The translations under genes were made by a program, and so were the position numbers. The notes beneath the pieces were generated by a model. It saw only the letters and a list, made by a program, of their open reading frames with translations. It made no database searches and was not told the DNA's origin. From Candidatus Avimonas faecium (GTDB lineage Bacteria; Bacillota; Clostridia; Oscillospirales; Acutalibacteraceae), in NCBI GenBank assembly GCA_904419005.1, contig CAJFQI010000014.1, positions 1 through 48,534 of the forward strand: 48,534 nt of DNA. Direction: 5' to 3'. Below, piece by piece: positions 8,924-17,590 of the stretch (position 1 is its first letter; every line of letters starts with the position of its first letter).

Positions 8924-9500
8924 AGCGTTGGACACCCACCGCCGGGGAAATGAGCGGCCGGGATGGGACCGAAGGGACAGCAATAGGAAAAGAGAAAGGC
9001 AGGGAAAAGGCGGAAGGAGAACCGTCGGGATTTCCGCTCCCGTCCGGGCCCTTTTGCCGCGGCTTTCCGCCTTCTTGTTCCTTTGCTCCCGGCTTCCTTC
9101 CACGGTTCCCCCTCCCTCGCCTCGGCCTTTTTTTGCTGACGGCGCCAGCGTATGGCGGAGGGACGCTCCGGAAGGCGGCGTCCCTTCTGCTTCGGCGAGG
9201 CCGGGGCCGCCCTCTGGAAATCCGGATTTTTGTGGAAATATCCGGCGGGTTTGTGGTATAATCAGGGAAAACCGCTGGGGCACGGCATCCGGAGGCACCC
9301 TGCGCTTGCGGGGATTCCCCGGCCGCACAGCCTCGCTGGCCCCGCCCGTGCGGCAGAGGCCGCGCCGCCGCATTCCGGCTGGAAGCAGGCGGATGCGCTA
9401 TGAAAAGGTTCCCCCACGGCTCCGTTCCCCGGGAAAATTCCCGGGAAAATCCGGGGAAGCCATTTGAAAATCCTAGGAAAATCCGAAAGGATGAAAGACA
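8924..9500. other. 577-nt spacer: purine block, pyrimidine block and nadE promoter
   Basis: About 8945-9030 is strongly purine-rich on the plus strand and about 9035-9135 is strongly pyrimidine-rich, so the RNA could fold back imperfectly. The nadE promoter lies at 9233-9262. Just before the gene there is a short near-tandem repeat (CCCGGGAAAAT at about 9429-9439 and 9440-9450). No gene is credible. Confidence 0.55.
9233..9262 (+). promoter_or_regulatory. Extended -10 promoter for nadE
   Basis: Perfect TATAAT at 9257-9262 with an upstream TGG (extended -10), and TGGAAA at 9233-9238 with an 18-nt spacer. It leaves a leader of about 230 nt. Confidence 0.65.
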
Positions 9501-11393
9501 ATGCAAGACGGTTTTCTCCGCGTGGCGGCGGCCACCCCGGCCATCCGGGTGGCGGACTGCGCGTACAACGCCCGGCAGATCCTTGCCCTGGCCGACAAGG
9601 CGCCGGCGGATACCTCCCTGCTGGTGTTCCCGGAGCTCTGTGTGACCGGCTACACCTGCGGCGACCTGTTTTTCCAGCCCGCCCTGCTCAAGGCGGCGGA
9701 GGAGGCGGTCGCCTTCCTGCTGCGGGAGACGGCGGAACGGGACATGGTGCTGCTGGCCGGCGTGCCGGTGGCCAGCCGTTCGGGCCTGTACAACTGCGCG
9801 GCGGTCTGCCACCGCGGCCGGCTGCTGGGGCTGGTGCCGAAGTCGTACCTGCCCTCCTACGCGGAATTTTACGAGGGGCGCTGGTTTACCCCGGCCAAGG
9901 ACGAGCAGACCCTGCTGCGGTACGCGGGACAGGATACGCTGCTTTCCCGCAGCCAGATTTTTGCCTGCCGCTCCCTGCCGGATTTCAAGCTCGGGGTGGA
10001 GATCTGCGAGGATCTTTGGGCCTCTCCCCAGCCCTCCGAGCGGCTGACCGGCGCGGGAGCGACGGTGATTGCTAACCTCTCGGCCAGCACCGAGGGCATC
10101 GGCAAGCCCGCGTACCGGCGGCAGCTGGTCTCCCTGCAGTCCGCCCGCCTGCTGTGCGCCTATGTGTTTGCGGACGCGGGGGAGGGGGAATCCACCACTG
10201 ACGTGGTGTTTTCCGGCCACAATATGATTGCGGAAAACGGCGCGGTGCTGGCGGAAAGCGCCCGCTTTACCACGGGGCTGACCGCTGCGGAGGTGGATCT
10301 GGCCCATCTGGCGTTTGACCGGCGGCGGATCACCACCTGCACCAATTCCGGCAGCATGACGGAAATCCCCTTTGACCTCGGCATCAAGCCGCTCCGGCTG
10401 ACCCGCCCGGTGCCGCCGGCGCCCTTTATCCCGTCCGACCCGGCCGCCAAGGAGGCGTGCTGCGAGGAGATCCTTAACATCCAGGCCGCCGGGCTGAAGA
10501 AGCGGCTGGAGCATACCGGCGGCTGCGCGGTGCTGGGCCTGTCCGGCGGGCTGGATTCCGCGCTGGCGCTGTTGGTGACGGTGCGGGCTTACGACCGGCT
10601 GGGCAAGCCGCGCAGCGACATCCACGCGGCGACGATGCCCTGCTTCGGCACCACCAGCCGCACCCTGAACAACGCCCGCACCCTGGCCGGGGCCTGCGGC
10701 GCGACGCTGCACGAGATTGACATCACCCGCGCGGTCACCCAGCATCTGAACGACATCGGGCATACGGGCGCGCACGACGTGACCTATGAAAACGCCCAGG
10801 CCAGGGAACGCACCCAGGTGCTGATGGACCTGGCCAACCAGCGGGGAGGGCTGGTCATCGGCACCGGCGACCTGTCGGAGCTGGCGCTCGGCTGGGCGAC
10901 CTACAACGGCGACCATATGTCGATGTATGGGGTGAACGCCTCGGTGCCCAAGACGCTGGTGCGCTACCTGGTCGATTACGAGGCGCGGCGGTACGGCGGG
11001 GTGATCGGCGGTGCGCTGACCGATATCCTTGACACCCCCGTCAGCCCCGAGCTGCTCCCTCCCGAGAACGGGCAGATCTCCCAGAAAACGGAGGAGCTGG
11101 TCGGCCCCTACGAGCTGCACGACTTCTTTTTGTACCATTTCCTCCGCTTTGGGGATTCCCCGTCGAAGATTTACCGGCTGGCGGTGTACGCCTTTGCCGG
11201 CCGCTTTGCGGAGGGGGAGATCAAGAAGTGGCTGAAAACCTTCTGCCGCCGCTTCTTTGCCCAGCAGTTCAAGCGTTCCTGCCTGCCGGACGGCCCCCGG
11301 GTGGGGAGCGTCGCGCTCTCCCCGCGCGGGGATTGGCGGATGCCCTCCGACGCGTCGGCCGCCCTCTGGCTCGCCGAGGCAGAGGCGCTGTAG
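9501..11393 (+). CDS. nadE: Glutamine-dependent NAD+ synthetase
   Basis: NadE converts nicotinic acid adenine dinucleotide to NAD+ using ATP and the amide nitrogen of glutamine. The 630-residue protein has both halves: an N-terminal nitrilase-type glutaminase (E45 in FPELCVTGY, a lysine in [10 protein letters not shown]169 in GVEICEDLW) and a C-terminal synthetase with the ATP pyrophosphatase loop [10 protein letters not shown] and the [11 protein letters not shown] region. The two-domain form makes a separate ammonia source unnecessary. The ATG at 9501 follows GAAAGGATGAAAGACA. Monocistronic, with its own promoter and a following terminator. Confidence 0.95.
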   Translation: MQDGFLRVAAATPAIRVADCAYNARQILALADKAPADTSLLVFPELCVTGYTCGDLFFQPALLKAAEEAVAFLLRETAERDMVLLAGVPVASRSGLYNCAAVCHRGRLLGLVPKSYLPSYAEFYEGRWFTPAKDEQTLLRYAGQDTLLSRSQIFACRSLPDFKLGVEICEDLWASPQPSERLTGAGATVIANLSASTEGIGKPAYRRQLVSLQSARLLCAYVFADAGEGESTTDVVFSGHNMIAENGAVLAESARFTTGLTAAEVDLAHLAFDRRRITTCTNSGSMTEIPFDLGIKPLRLTRPVPPAPFIPSDPAAKEACCEEILNIQAAGLKKRLEHTGGCAVLGLSGGLDSALALLVTVRAYDRLGKPRSDIHAATMPCFGTTSRTLNNARTLAGACGATLHEIDITRAVTQHLNDIGHTGAHDVTYENAQARERTQVLMDLANQRGGLVIGTGDLSELALGWATYNGDHMSMYGVNASVPKTLVRYLVDYEARRYGGVIGGALTDILDTPVSPELLPPENGQISQKTEELVGPYELHDFFLYHFLRFGDSPSKIYRLAVYAFAGRFAEGEIKKWLKTFCRRFFAQQFKRSCLPDGPRVGSVALSPRGDWRMPSDASAALWLAEAEAL

Positions 11394-11426
11394 GCGGAGT
11401 GGGGGACGTCTCCTTCAAAAAAGCAG

Positions 11427-11465
11427 CCCGGGGCCTCCCTTACAGGGGGGAAGCCCCGGGTTTTT
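11427..11465. terminator. Terminator between convergent nadE and anti-sigma gene
   Basis: Arms CCCGGGGCCTCCC and GGGGAAGCCCCGGG pair nearly perfectly and are followed by TTTTT; an A-run just before the stem makes it usable in the other direction too. Confidence 0.88.
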
Positions 11466-11473
11466 GCTGTGTG

Positions 11474-12505
11474 TTAGGCTGCCGGTGCGTCCGCCGCCTC
11501 TATTTGGAGGATTTGCTGCTTCCAAAGCCGGCCGATCGTGGCCGGTTCCCCCGCATAGGTCACGGTGATCCGGTCGCCCACCGCGTAATTGGCCGTTTCC
11601 CCGGGCTCCAGGTCGATCCCCAATGAGGCGGCGCCTTCCCCCTCATCCAGGTCGATGGCGATGTGCCCGGCCATTGGATCTATCACGGCGACCCGGCCGC
11701 TGACGGTGTGGGTTTTCCCGGCGGGGCCGGTAGACTCCTCCACCAGCGACGCCAGCCCTCGCAGGAAATCCGCCTCCGATACGTTTTTGGTCCCCACATA
11801 ATACCCAACGCTGTTTTGGAGGAATTCCACGTAATAGCAGCTATCCCCGTTCTCGTCCGTATAATGGAACAGCGCCAGGGACCGCCCGCCCAATTCGGTG
11901 AAATGCAGCTCGTCCTCCGATAAGGTGAAAGCATCGTAGGGATGCAGGAACGCTTTGGCCAGGGTGACGGTAAAGGCCTGCTCCCCATCCTCCGTGGCAA
12001 AGGTCACGCTGTTCCCGTCGTAATATACCCCCCGGCCCTGGGTCTGGTAAACGCCGTATCCGCCGTCCGGCGGGACGCGGTGGAAAGCGGGCAGGGCTTC
12101 CTCAACCGGCAGCGCGGCGCCGAAATAGGCGAGCAGCTCGTCATAGGACAGGGGGGTGAAGTCCTCGCAGGACAGGCTGATTTGCGCGGTGACGCCGGCT
12201 GGCTCCCCGATTTCGTTGATGTTTGCCGTGATGGAAAGCGGCGGCGCTCCGCCCGGCAGCGGCGAGGTGGAGAGGGACGGCGCGCCGCCCTCGCCCGGGG
12301 ACGCTGCCGGCTCCGCTAGAAGGGAGACGGACAGGAGGGCGATGCAGGCGGCGGCCGCCGCCGTTGCCGCGATCCCCTTCCAAGGGAAAAGGGCCGGGCG
12401 GCTCCCCTTGGAGCGGCGCGCCAGGAAATCCTCCGTGTCCTGAAGGATTGCGTCGTCGATCCCGCCGACGGCTTGGAAGAGCATATCCTTATTCCGAAGA
12501 TTCAT
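11474..12505 (-). CDS. Probable membrane-anchored anti-sigma factor
   Basis: A 343-residue protein not recognised as a named family. It has a short cytoplasmic N-terminus (about 1-43), one transmembrane helix (about 44-64, rich in Ala/Ile/Leu) and a large extracytoplasmic part of about 275 residues that ends in a beta-rich region (HTVSGRVAVIDPMAGHIAI and following). The gene overlaps the end of the sigma-factor gene by 17 nt and is preceded by AGGAGG, so it is co-transcribed and probably translationally coupled. That gene order, with a single-pass membrane protein right after a sigma factor, is the usual sign of an anti-sigma factor; the function is inferred from context. No zinc-binding H-x3-C-x2-C motif is seen in the N-terminus. 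Confidence 0.6.
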   Translation of the reverse strand: MNLRNKDMLFQAVGGIDDAILQDTEDFLARRSKGSRPALFPWKGIAATAAAAACIALLSVSLLAEPAASPGEGGAPSLSTSPLPGGAPPLSITANINEIGEPAGVTAQISLSCEDFTPLSYDELLAYFGAALPVEEALPAFHRVPPDGGYGVYQTQGRGVYYDGNSVTFATEDGEQAFTVTLAKAFLHPYDAFTLSEDELHFTELGGRSLALFHYTDENGDSCYYVEFLQNSVGYYVGTKNVSEADFLRGLASLVEESTGPAGKTHTVSGRVAVIDPMAGHIAIDLDEGEGAASLGIDLEPGETANYAVGDRITVTYAGEPATIGRLWKQQILQIEAADAPAA

Positions 12506-13070
12506 AAAACAGGGCCTCCTTTTCTAGTGCCCGCTTCAGGCCGGAACGGATGCGGCTGAGCATATTGGCCGTTTTCGTTTCGCTGAAGCCGAAAAGTGTG
12601 GAAATTTCTTTGACCGAGTAGCAATACCAATACCGACAGACAAATACCCGCCGCTTTTCGCGGGGCAGGGTATACAGGTAGCGGGAAATGGCGTGGGAAA
12701 GCGCTTTGGCCTGCATTTCCTGTTCCACCTCCTGCTCCACCGTCCGGCCGGCAGGCAGGCATTCCGCTAGCTCGTCAATCGAGAGCGCGGCTTCCCCGCC
12801 GCGCTTGGCGGCGTTCTTCCGGTTCAGGCGGTTTAGGGCGATCCGGCGCGTTAGCTTCCCCAGGAAGGCGGCGAGGTTGGCCGGGCGGTGGGGCGGGATG
12901 CTGTTCCATGCGGCGAGGTAGGCGTCGTTTACGCATTCCTCCGCATCCTCCGCACAGCGCAGGATGTTGCAGGCGATCCGGCGGCAGTACCGCCCGTATT
13001 GGGCGTCGGTGGCCGGTATGGCCTGCGCGGAGCGGGCCCAGTATAATTCGACGATGTCGTCGTCCGTCAT
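12489..13070 (-). CDS. ECF-like RNA polymerase sigma factor (sigma-70 family)
   Basis: A 193-residue protein with region 2 (CNILRCAEDAEECVNDAYLAAWNSIP) and region 4 (LPREKRRVFVCRYWYCYSVKEIS followed by a helix-turn-helix around FGFSETKTANMLSRIR), the two-domain layout of group 4 sigma factors. The start at 13070 follows GAGGGAGGGAC with a suitable gap; an in-frame start at 13106 is possible but has a poorer site. A likely promoter on the minus strand has TATACT (complement of 13109-13114). It probably directs RNA polymerase to a small regulon in response to an envelope signal sensed by the overlapping membrane protein. Signal and targets are unknown. Confidence 0.85.
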   Translation of the reverse strand: MTDDDIVELYWARSAQAIPATDAQYGRYCRRIACNILRCAEDAEECVNDAYLAAWNSIPPHRPANLAAFLGKLTRRIALNRLNRKNAAKRGGEAALSIDELAECLPAGRTVEQEVEQEMQAKALSHAISRYLYTLPREKRRVFVCRYWYCYSVKEISTLFGFSETKTANMLSRIRSGLKRALEKEALFYESSE

Positions 13071-13214
13071 CCGTTGTCCCTCCCTCGTTTGAAAAGGCCT
13101 TTTCACCCAGTATACTCAAGAAAAAGGAAAATTCCTCGCGCCTTTTTAAAACAAATTTTGCAATAAAGCGGGGCGGGGAAGGGGCGGGGCCGGAGCCGGT
13201 TGGAAAAATTCGCC

Positions 13215-13243
13215 TTGACAAAAGCCGGGCGGATGCGTATAAT
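13215..13243 (+). promoter_or_regulatory. Consensus sigma-A promoter of the leuA leader
   Basis: Perfect TTGACA (13215-13220) and TATAAT (13238-13243) with a 17-nt spacer, just upstream of the T-box leader. Confidence 0.93.
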
Positions 13244-13249
13244 AACCGT

Positions 13250-13500
13250 AAAGACGAAGAAGGGAATAAGACACGGCGCTTTCGCGCGCAGAGAGCCGGC
13301 GGGTGGTGTGAGCCGGCGGCAGGGCCCGTGTGGATAGCTCATCCCGGAGTCGCCCGCCTGACAAGGGCGGGACGGCAGGCGCCGTTACCGGCCGGAGCCT
13401 TGTTGGAGGCTCGCAGAGGGGCCCGTTCCGACGGGCCTGAATCAGGGTGGTACCACGGGTGTATGTTTCGCTCGTCCCTAGCGGGGACGGGCGTTTTTTA
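13250..13500 (+). promoter_or_regulatory. T-box riboswitch leader, probably leucine-specific, with terminator
   Basis: The T-box core AGGGTGGTACCACGG is at 13444-13458. A terminator follows: CGCTCGTCCC (13469-13478) pairs with GGGACGGGCG (13484-13493), then six T. Upstream, AGAGAGCCGGC and GGTGTGAGCCGGC (about 13290-13318) fit the distal part of Stem I, and a plausible specifier codon CTC (Leu) is at 13338-13340 with GGAGT following. The UGGU of the antiterminator bulge would pair with a tRNA 3' end ACCA; the tRNA-Leu gene in this same window has discriminator A. Low charged tRNA-Leu should stabilise the antiterminator and switch on the leu genes. The exact specifier position was read by eye. 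Confidence 0.9.
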
Positions 13501-13522
13501 TTTTACAAAGGAGGTTTTCGGC

Positions 13523-15223
13523 ATGAAACCATCGTATCAGAAGTATATCCCCTTTCAGCAGATCCATCTGCCCGACCGGCAGTGGCCGGACCGCGTCATT
13601 GACAAAGCCCCGATCTGGTGCAGCGTCGACCTGCGGGACGGCAACCAGGCCCTGGTCGACCCGATGAACCTCCAGGAGAAGCTGGAATTTTTCCACGCGC
13701 TGGTCGACATGGGGTTCAAGGAGATCGAGGTCGGCTTCCCCTCTGCGAGCGAGACCGAGTACGAGATCTGCCGCGAGCTGATTGAGGGCGGCCATATCCC
13801 GGACGACGTAACCATCCAGGTGCTGGTCCAGGCGCGGGAGCATCTGATCCGCAGGACCTTTGAGGCGATCCGCGGGGCCAAGAACGTGATCGTCCATTTC
13901 TACAATTCCACCTCCACCCTGCAGCGCAAGGTGGTGTTCAAAAAGGAGATGCCCGGCATCATTGACATCGCGGTGCAGGGCGCGAAGCTGATCCGGGAGC
14001 TGACCGAGGGCTTTGAGGGGGACACCCGCATCCGCTACGAGTACAGCCCCGAGAGCTTCTCGGGCACCGAGCCGGAAAACGCGGTCGCCATCTGCACCGC
14101 CGTGATGCAGGCGCTCGGCGCCACGCCGGAAAACCCGGTGATCCTCAACCTGCCCGACACGGTGCAGATGTGCACCCCCAACACCTACGCCGACCAGATC
14201 GAGTATTTTATCCGGCACCTGCCCAACCGGGAGAGCGCGATCATCAGCGTCCACCCGCACAATGACCGGGGCACCGGCGTCGCGGCGGCGGAGCTGGCGC
14301 TGCTGGCCGGGGCGGAGCGGGTAGAGGGCACCCTCTTCGGCAACGGGGAGCGCACCGGCAACCTTGACATCGTGACGGTGGGGCTCAACATGTTCACCCA
14401 GGGGGTGGATCCCCAGCTCGACTTCAGCGACCTGCCCAAGCTGCGGGCGCTGTACGAGCGCTGCACCAAGATGCATGTGGGCGAGCGGCAGCCCTACGCC
14501 GGCGACCTGGTGTTCACCGCCTTCTCCGGCTCCCATCAGGACGCGATCAACAAGGGCGTCCAGTACATGAAGGAATCGGGCAGCGACTATTGGGAGATCC
14601 CCTACCTGCCGATCGACCCGGCCGACGTGGGGCGGCAGTACGAGCCGATCATCCGGATCAACTCCCAGTCGGGCAAGGGCGGGGCCGCCTACGTTATGCA
14701 GTCCTCCTTCGGCTACACCCTGCCCAAGGAGATGCATCCCGAATTCGGCGCGCTGGTCAAGGCCGCCTGCGACAAGGCGGGGACCGAGCTCAGCCCCCAG
14801 CAGATCTTCGACCTGTTCCGCAAGGAATACATCGAGGTGGACGGCCCCTACCAGCTCCTGGCCCAAAAGTATATTGACGAGAGCACGGACGACGGCTCCA
14901 GCACGATGGGGCGGTTTGTCGGCACCATCAAAAACAACGGCTTTGACCCGGTGGACGTCCACGGCAAGGGCAACGGCCCGATCAACGCCTTCTTCAACGC
15001 CCTGCACCAGGTCGGGGTGGACGGCTACCACTTTGAGGACTATTCCGAGCACGCGATCTCGATCGGCTCGGACGCCAAGGCGGTCGCCTATATCCGCCTG
15101 ACCACGCCGGAGGGCAGGACCGTGTTCGGCGTAGGCCTTTCCCATAACATCTATTACGCTTCGATCCGGGGCGTGCTCTGCGCGATCAACCGTGCCCAGC
15201 GCAGCCAGGCGGCCGCGGAATGA
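13523..15223 (+). CDS. leuA: 2-isopropylmalate synthase (long, type 2)
   Basis: LeuA condenses acetyl-CoA with 2-oxoisovalerate, the first step of leucine synthesis. The protein has 566 residues, the length of type 2 enzymes. The TIM-barrel catalytic part shows the DLRDGNQAL motif near residues 38-46, the metal-binding HPHNDRG motif and LFGNGERTGN; the last 150 or so residues should be the regulatory domain that binds leucine. The ATG at 13523 follows a perfect AAAGGAGG. The frame continues open far upstream but that is T-box leader. It is controlled by the T-box and probably co-transcribed with the methyltransferase gene 46 nt downstream. Confidence 0.95.
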   Translation: MKPSYQKYIPFQQIHLPDRQWPDRVIDKAPIWCSVDLRDGNQALVDPMNLQEKLEFFHALVDMGFKEIEVGFPSASETEYEICRELIEGGHIPDDVTIQVLVQAREHLIRRTFEAIRGAKNVIVHFYNSTSTLQRKVVFKKEMPGIIDIAVQGAKLIRELTEGFEGDTRIRYEYSPESFSGTEPENAVAICTAVMQALGATPENPVILNLPDTVQMCTPNTYADQIEYFIRHLPNRESAIISVHPHNDRGTGVAAAELALLAGAERVEGTLFGNGERTGNLDIVTVGLNMFTQGVDPQLDFSDLPKLRALYERCTKMHVGERQPYAGDLVFTAFSGSHQDAINKGVQYMKESGSDYWEIPYLPIDPADVGRQYEPIIRINSQSGKGGAAYVMQSSFGYTLPKEMHPEFGALVKAACDKAGTELSPQQIFDLFRKEYIEVDGPYQLLAQKYIDESTDDGSSTMGRFVGTIKNNGFDPVDVHGKGNGPINAFFNALHQVGVDGYHFEDYSEHAISIGSDAKAVAYIRLTTPEGRTVFGVGLSHNIYYASIRGVLCAINRAQRSQAAAE

Positions 15224-15269
15224 GCGGCCGTATGCGCCGTTGCATCCGCGGGAAAGGGGAGCGAGGCCG

Positions 15270-16085
15270 ATGGCTGGCTGGAATCCTTCGCAGTATCTGA
15301 AATTCGCCGGGGAGCGCACCCGCCCGGCCCGCGACCTGGCTGCCGCCGTCGCGATTGACAAGCCGGAGCGGGTGCTTGACGCGGGCTGCGGCCCCGGCAA
15401 CAGCACCGCGGTGCTCGCCCGCCGGTGGCCGGGGGCGAAGCTGACAGGGCTGGATTCCTCGCCTGAGATGCTGGAAACGGCGCGGGCAAAGCTGCCGGGC
15501 ATCCCCTTCGTGCAGGGGGACATGGGCGGCGACCTGTCCGCGCTGGGGCAGTTTGACGTGGTGTATTCCAACGCGGCGCTGCAATGGCTGCCGGACGGCG
15601 GGGAAGGGGCGCTCAACCTCTTCCGCCTGGTCAAGCCGGGCGGGGCGCTGGCGGCTCAGGTCCCCTGCAGCCGTCCCCTCGCTAGGCAGGCCGGCGGCCG
15701 TCTGGAAAACGGCTCCGCCCACCGGCTGATGGCCGAGACCGCCAAAGAGCCCCGCTTTGCTTCCTACACAGCGGGAATACAGCGCCTGTACACGATGGAC
15801 GGGGGGCGGATTTACAGCCTGTTCCCCGCCGGGACGGCGGCGCTCTCTTTGTGGGAGACCAGCTACTGCCTCGCCCTGGACGGGTATGACGCGCTGGCGG
15901 AGTGGTTCCGCGGCTCGGGGATGCGGCCCTATCTGGACGCGCTGCCGGACGATGGGGAGCGCAGCGCCTTTATCCGCCGCTTCACGGAGCGGGCGGCGGA
16001 GGAATTCCCCCTGGCGGGGGACGGCCGGCTGCTGCTTTGGTTCCGCCGGCTGTTCTTTGTGGCCTATAAGCCGGAGGAGCGGTAG
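15270..16085 (+). CDS. SAM-dependent methyltransferase resembling trans-aconitate 2-methyltransferase
   Basis: A 271-residue class I methyltransferase. The N-terminal W-N-P-x-x-Y-L-K-F-x-x-E-R-x-R-P motif is typical of trans-aconitate 2-methyltransferase (Tam), and the SAM-binding loop is VLDAGCGPGNST, with a later acidic residue in GLDSSPEM. Tam methylates trans-aconitate, an inhibitor of aconitase-type enzymes. Its position between leuA and leuB is suggestive because isopropylmalate isomerase is an aconitase-family enzyme, but this link is inference. The start at 15270 follows AGGGGAGCGAGG; it is 46 nt after leuA and probably in the same transcript. It may instead methylate another small acid. 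Confidence 0.75.
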   Translation: MAGWNPSQYLKFAGERTRPARDLAAAVAIDKPERVLDAGCGPGNSTAVLARRWPGAKLTGLDSSPEMLETARAKLPGIPFVQGDMGGDLSALGQFDVVYSNAALQWLPDGGEGALNLFRLVKPGGALAAQVPCSRPLARQAGGRLENGSAHRLMAETAKEPRFASYTAGIQRLYTMDGGRIYSLFPAGTAALSLWETSYCLALDGYDALAEWFRGSGMRPYLDALPDDGERSAFIRRFTERAAEEFPLAGDGRLLLWFRRLFFVAYKPEER

Positions 16086-16101
16086 CGGGAAAGAAAAAGA
16101 C

Positions 16102-16130
16102 TGGACGGCGGGGCAAAACCGTATTACAAT
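16102..16130 (+). promoter_or_regulatory. Sigma-A-type promoter for leuB
   Basis: TGGACG (16102-16107), 17-nt spacer, TACAAT (16125-16130). It lies about 85 nt before leuB, so leuB may be transcribed independently of the T-box as well as by read-through. Confidence 0.65.
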
Positions 16131-16216
16131 AGAAAATGGGCTTTAAGCCCGCAAGATGGATATTCTCCGCCGTTCGGCGGATGGAGCCGCTGCGACGGCA
16201 GGAAAGGAAGATTGCG

Positions 16217-17293
16217 ATGAATACGTACAAGGTAACCCTTCTGCGCGGGGACGGCATCGGTCCGGAGATCGTGGGCGAGGCGGTCAAGGTATTGGACGCG
16301 GCCGGCAAGAAATACGGCTTTGCCGTGCAGTATACCGACGCCCTGATGGGCGGCTGCGCCATCGACGCGACCGGCGTCCCCCTGCCGCAGGAGACGATCG
16401 ACCAGTGCTTGGCGTCCGACGCGGTGCTGCTAGGCGCGGTGGGCGGCTGGAAATGGGACACCCTGCCCGGCAACCTCCGCCCGGAGGCGGGGCTGCTCGG
16501 CATCCGCGGCGCGCTGGGGCTGTTCGCCAACCTGCGCCCGGCCAAGATTTACGGCCCGCTTAAGGGCGCCTGCCCCCTGCGCCCCGACATCATCGGGGAC
16601 AGCATGGACATCATGGTGGTGCGGGAGCTGACCGGCGGCATCTACTTCGGCAAGCGGGGCCGCGAGACGGTGGACGGCGTGGAGGCCGCCTACGACACCG
16701 AATATTACACCACCAAGGAGGTGGAGCGGATCGCCCGCATCGCCTTTGAGTCCGCCCGCAAGCGCAGCAAGAAGGTGCACAATATCGACAAGGCCAACGT
16801 GCTCGAATCCTCCCGCCTGTGGAGGGAGACGGTGCTGCGGGTTGCCAAGGAATACCCGGATGTGGAGCTGCAGCACCTGTATGTGGACAACGCGGCGATG
16901 CAGCTGGTCCGCAACCCCAAGCAGTTTGACGTGATGCTCTGCTCGAACATCTTCGGCGACATCCTGTCGGACGAGGCGTCCCAGGTCGCCGGCTCGATCG
17001 GGATGCTGGCCTCCGCCTCCTTGGGCGAGGGCAAGCGCGGCCTGTACGAGCCGATCCACGGCTCCGCCCCGGATATCGCCGGCCAGGGCATCGCCAACCC
17101 GCTGGCCACCATCCTGTCGGTCGCGATGATGCTGCGGTATTCGCTGGACGAGCCGGCGGCGGCCGACGCGATTGAAAAGGCGGTCGAAAAGGTGCTCGAC
17201 GACGGGCTGCGCACCCCGGACATCTACACCGAGGGCTGCCGCAAGATCGGCACCGTTGAAATGGGCGACGCGGTCGTCGCGGCGCTGGCGTAA
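16217..17293 (+). CDS. leuB: 3-isopropylmalate dehydrogenase
   Basis: LeuB oxidises and decarboxylates 3-isopropylmalate with NAD+. The 358-residue length is normal. Visible family features are the N-terminal [27 protein letters not shown], the substrate loop [12 protein letters not shown], and the metal/cofactor region around [14 protein letters not shown] and [14 protein letters not shown]. The ATG at 16217 follows CAGGAAAGGAAG; the frame is open further upstream, but it includes a promoter. leuC and leuD (isopropylmalate isomerase) are not found in this window, unlike the common leuA-B-C-D arrangement. Confidence 0.95.
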   Translation: MNTYKVTLLRGDGIGPEIVGEAVKVLDAAGKKYGFAVQYTDALMGGCAIDATGVPLPQETIDQCLASDAVLLGAVGGWKWDTLPGNLRPEAGLLGIRGALGLFANLRPAKIYGPLKGACPLRPDIIGDSMDIMVVRELTGGIYFGKRGRETVDGVEAAYDTEYYTTKEVERIARIAFESARKRSKKVHNIDKANVLESSRLWRETVLRVAKEYPDVELQHLYVDNAAMQLVRNPKQFDVMLCSNIFGDILSDEASQVAGSIGMLASASLGEGKRGLYEPIHGSAPDIAGQGIANPLATILSVAMMLRYSLDEPAAADAIEKAVEKVLDDGLRTPDIYTEGCRKIGTVEMGDAVVAALA

Positions 17294-17316
17294 GGGCCGG
17301 ATCACACGCATTGGAG

Positions 17317-17350
17317 GCCGTCCCGCCGGATACGGCGGGACGGCTTTTTT
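17317..17350 (+). terminator. Terminator after leuB
   Basis: GCCGTCCCGCCG and CGGCGGGACGGC pair perfectly around GATA and are followed by six T. Confidence 0.92.
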
Positions 17351-17373
17351 CCGCCGGATACGGCGGGACGGCC
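17324..17373 (+). repeat. Short direct repeat of the terminator's right half
   Basis: CCGCCGGATACGGCGGGACG occurs inside the terminator (from about 17323) and again at 17351-17370, separated by the T-run. The second copy lacks a complete left arm and a T-run, so it is a partial duplication. The rest of the spacer up to 17590 holds no gene; it contains a GC hairpin near 17512-17535. Confidence 0.7.
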
Positions 17374-17590
17374 TTCCCTATGGGCGAAGCGCCGCACATA
17401 GGAGCAGGCCGTCCGAAGCTGTGGAAACAGCGGCGGCAGGGCAAAGGCCGATGGGCCGAAGCCGGCAAGGCAGGCCCGCCCGACGCTGGAGAGGCGTGAG
17501 CAAAACGGGGGATGCCGCCGGCATAGCCCCCGCGGCTGCCGGTGCGAAAGGGCCGCGCGGCGCCGGATGGCCTCTGCGGCCGCGGATGGG

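Noticed and set aside
8784-11138. 784-codon open frame on the minus strand over nadE
   Set aside because: It lies antisense to clear nadE motifs; long antisense frames are expected in GC-rich genes. Its translation is low-complexity Arg/Gly/His-rich sequence with no recognisable domain.
13478-15634. 718-codon open frame on the minus strand over leuA
   Set aside because: Antisense to leuA; the translation has no family resemblance.
17317-17373. Repeat pair as the beginning of a CRISPR array
   Set aside because: Only two partial copies, one of them a terminator arm; no regular spacers and no cas genes.
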